From a virus: a DNA stretch of 22,241 nucleotides. The translations under genes and the position numbers were made by a program. This document shows positions 22,028 through 22,241 of the stretch, one piece after another (the stretch's first letter is position 1; each line of letters begins with the position of its first letter). Where the stretch lies: positions 1 through 22,241 of the IMG/VR virus record IMGVR_UViG_3300007960_004291. One strand, written 5' to 3'. The notes under the pieces were generated by a model, which saw nothing but the letters and a program-made list of their open reading frames with translations, made no database searches and was not told where the DNA came from.

Positions 22028-22241
22028 ATGTTAAACAAAGACACTTCACGTACACTTACTGAGAAGTGGTATCCAATTCTGGAGGGGATTGAGGACTCAT
22101 CCACCCGTGAGAGTACCGCAGTTCTTCTAGAGAACCAAGCACGTTCTATCATGAACGATATGGCTAAGGATGGTCAGTCTCTCGATGAGAGTACTAACGT
22201 CGGTCATCTTGGTACTTTCCAGAAGTTTGCGTTCCCTCTCA
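22028..22241 (+). CDS. 23: Major capsid protein, N-terminal part (T4 gp23-like), cut by window end
   Basis: The reading frame opens at ATG 22028, with GGAGG at 22013-22017 ten bases upstream, the best ribosome site in the window and consistent with the most abundant virion protein. Seventy-one residues are visible. TEKWYPILEGIED resembles the T4 gp23 opening (N-K-W-K-P-L-L-E-G), and VLLENQA matches the following I-F-E-N-Q region. QSLDE ending at Glu54 is a plausible cleavage site for the prohead protease, comparable to the T4 cut after Glu65 (FLTE). HLGTFQKFAFPL would begin the mature shell domain. The frame is open to the end of the window and has no stop. Position after protease and scaffold supports the call. 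Confidence 0.9.
   Translation, partial: MLNKDTSRTLTEKWYPILEGIEDSSTRESTAVLLENQARSIMNDMAKDGQSLDESTNVGHLGTFQKFAFPL

Noticed and set aside
1-22241. tRNA genes, integrase, attachment sites or insertion sequences
   Set aside because: The window is filled with structural genes; the few gaps are under 50 bases and none folds as a tRNA or carries inverted terminal repeats.

Overview
The window is a stretch of late structural genes from a T4-like (contractile-tailed) bacteriophage. All credible genes lie on the + strand, are packed end to end with overlaps or gaps of a few bases, and encode virion parts or head-assembly proteins. The identification rests on four points. A prohead-protease / scaffold / major-capsid run (gp21-gp22-gp23 order of T4) occupies the right end. 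A P2 gpI / T4 gp7-type wedge domain sits in the first large gene. A tail-fibre-type fold ends in a K-T-x-E-F-T-L-x-F-x-W-T-I-x-F motif. A parallel beta-helix protein carries many rungs. A lipoprotein signal (LLSSC) argues for a Gram-negative host. The host cannot be named from this sequence; parts of the style recall marine T4-like phages, but that is an impression and not a test.

Layout. Positions 1-116 hold the end of an upstream baseplate gene, possibly gp6 / baseplate J-like. Positions 116-5023 encode a giant gp7/gpI-like wedge protein. Positions 5031-9719 and 9721-10341 encode two proteins built on the same end-modules, one very long (1562 aa) and one minimal (206 aa). Positions 10341-14174 (beta-helix spike), 14174-16078 and 16080-18776 encode three proteins with the same N-terminal anchor motif (D-N-x-P-L-x-x-L). 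The last two are clear tandem paralogues along most of their length. Positions 18764-19210 encode a small glycine-zipper lipoprotein or membrane protein. From 19248 the head-assembly cluster begins: an acidic protein (176 aa), a partly very basic protein (326 aa), the prohead protease (202 aa), a coiled-coil scaffold (203 aa) and the start of the major capsid protein, cut by the window end.

How they work together (inference from family knowledge). The first seven genes would build the baseplate wedge, its periphery and the host-recognition fibres or spikes. The last five would build and mature the prohead: acidic and basic core proteins plus the coiled-coil scaffold fill the shell, and the protease then cleaves them and the capsid protein at (L/I)-x-E sites, several of which are visible. 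Unlike T4, baseplate/fibre genes run straight into the prohead core genes; no sheath, tube, portal or terminase gene lies between.

The most interesting points are these: the modular fibre family with one anchor and three different distal parts; a four-cysteine, Gly-rich loop inserted in one paralogue's tip; the probable insertion of about 1,350 residues into a 200-residue fibre fold; a repeated beta-sandwich-like module shared by two giant genes; and a possible late promoter with a 5'-hairpin at the head-cluster boundary. No stretch longer than 300 bases lacks a gene. No tRNA, CRISPR array, insertion sequence or minus-strand gene is supported.
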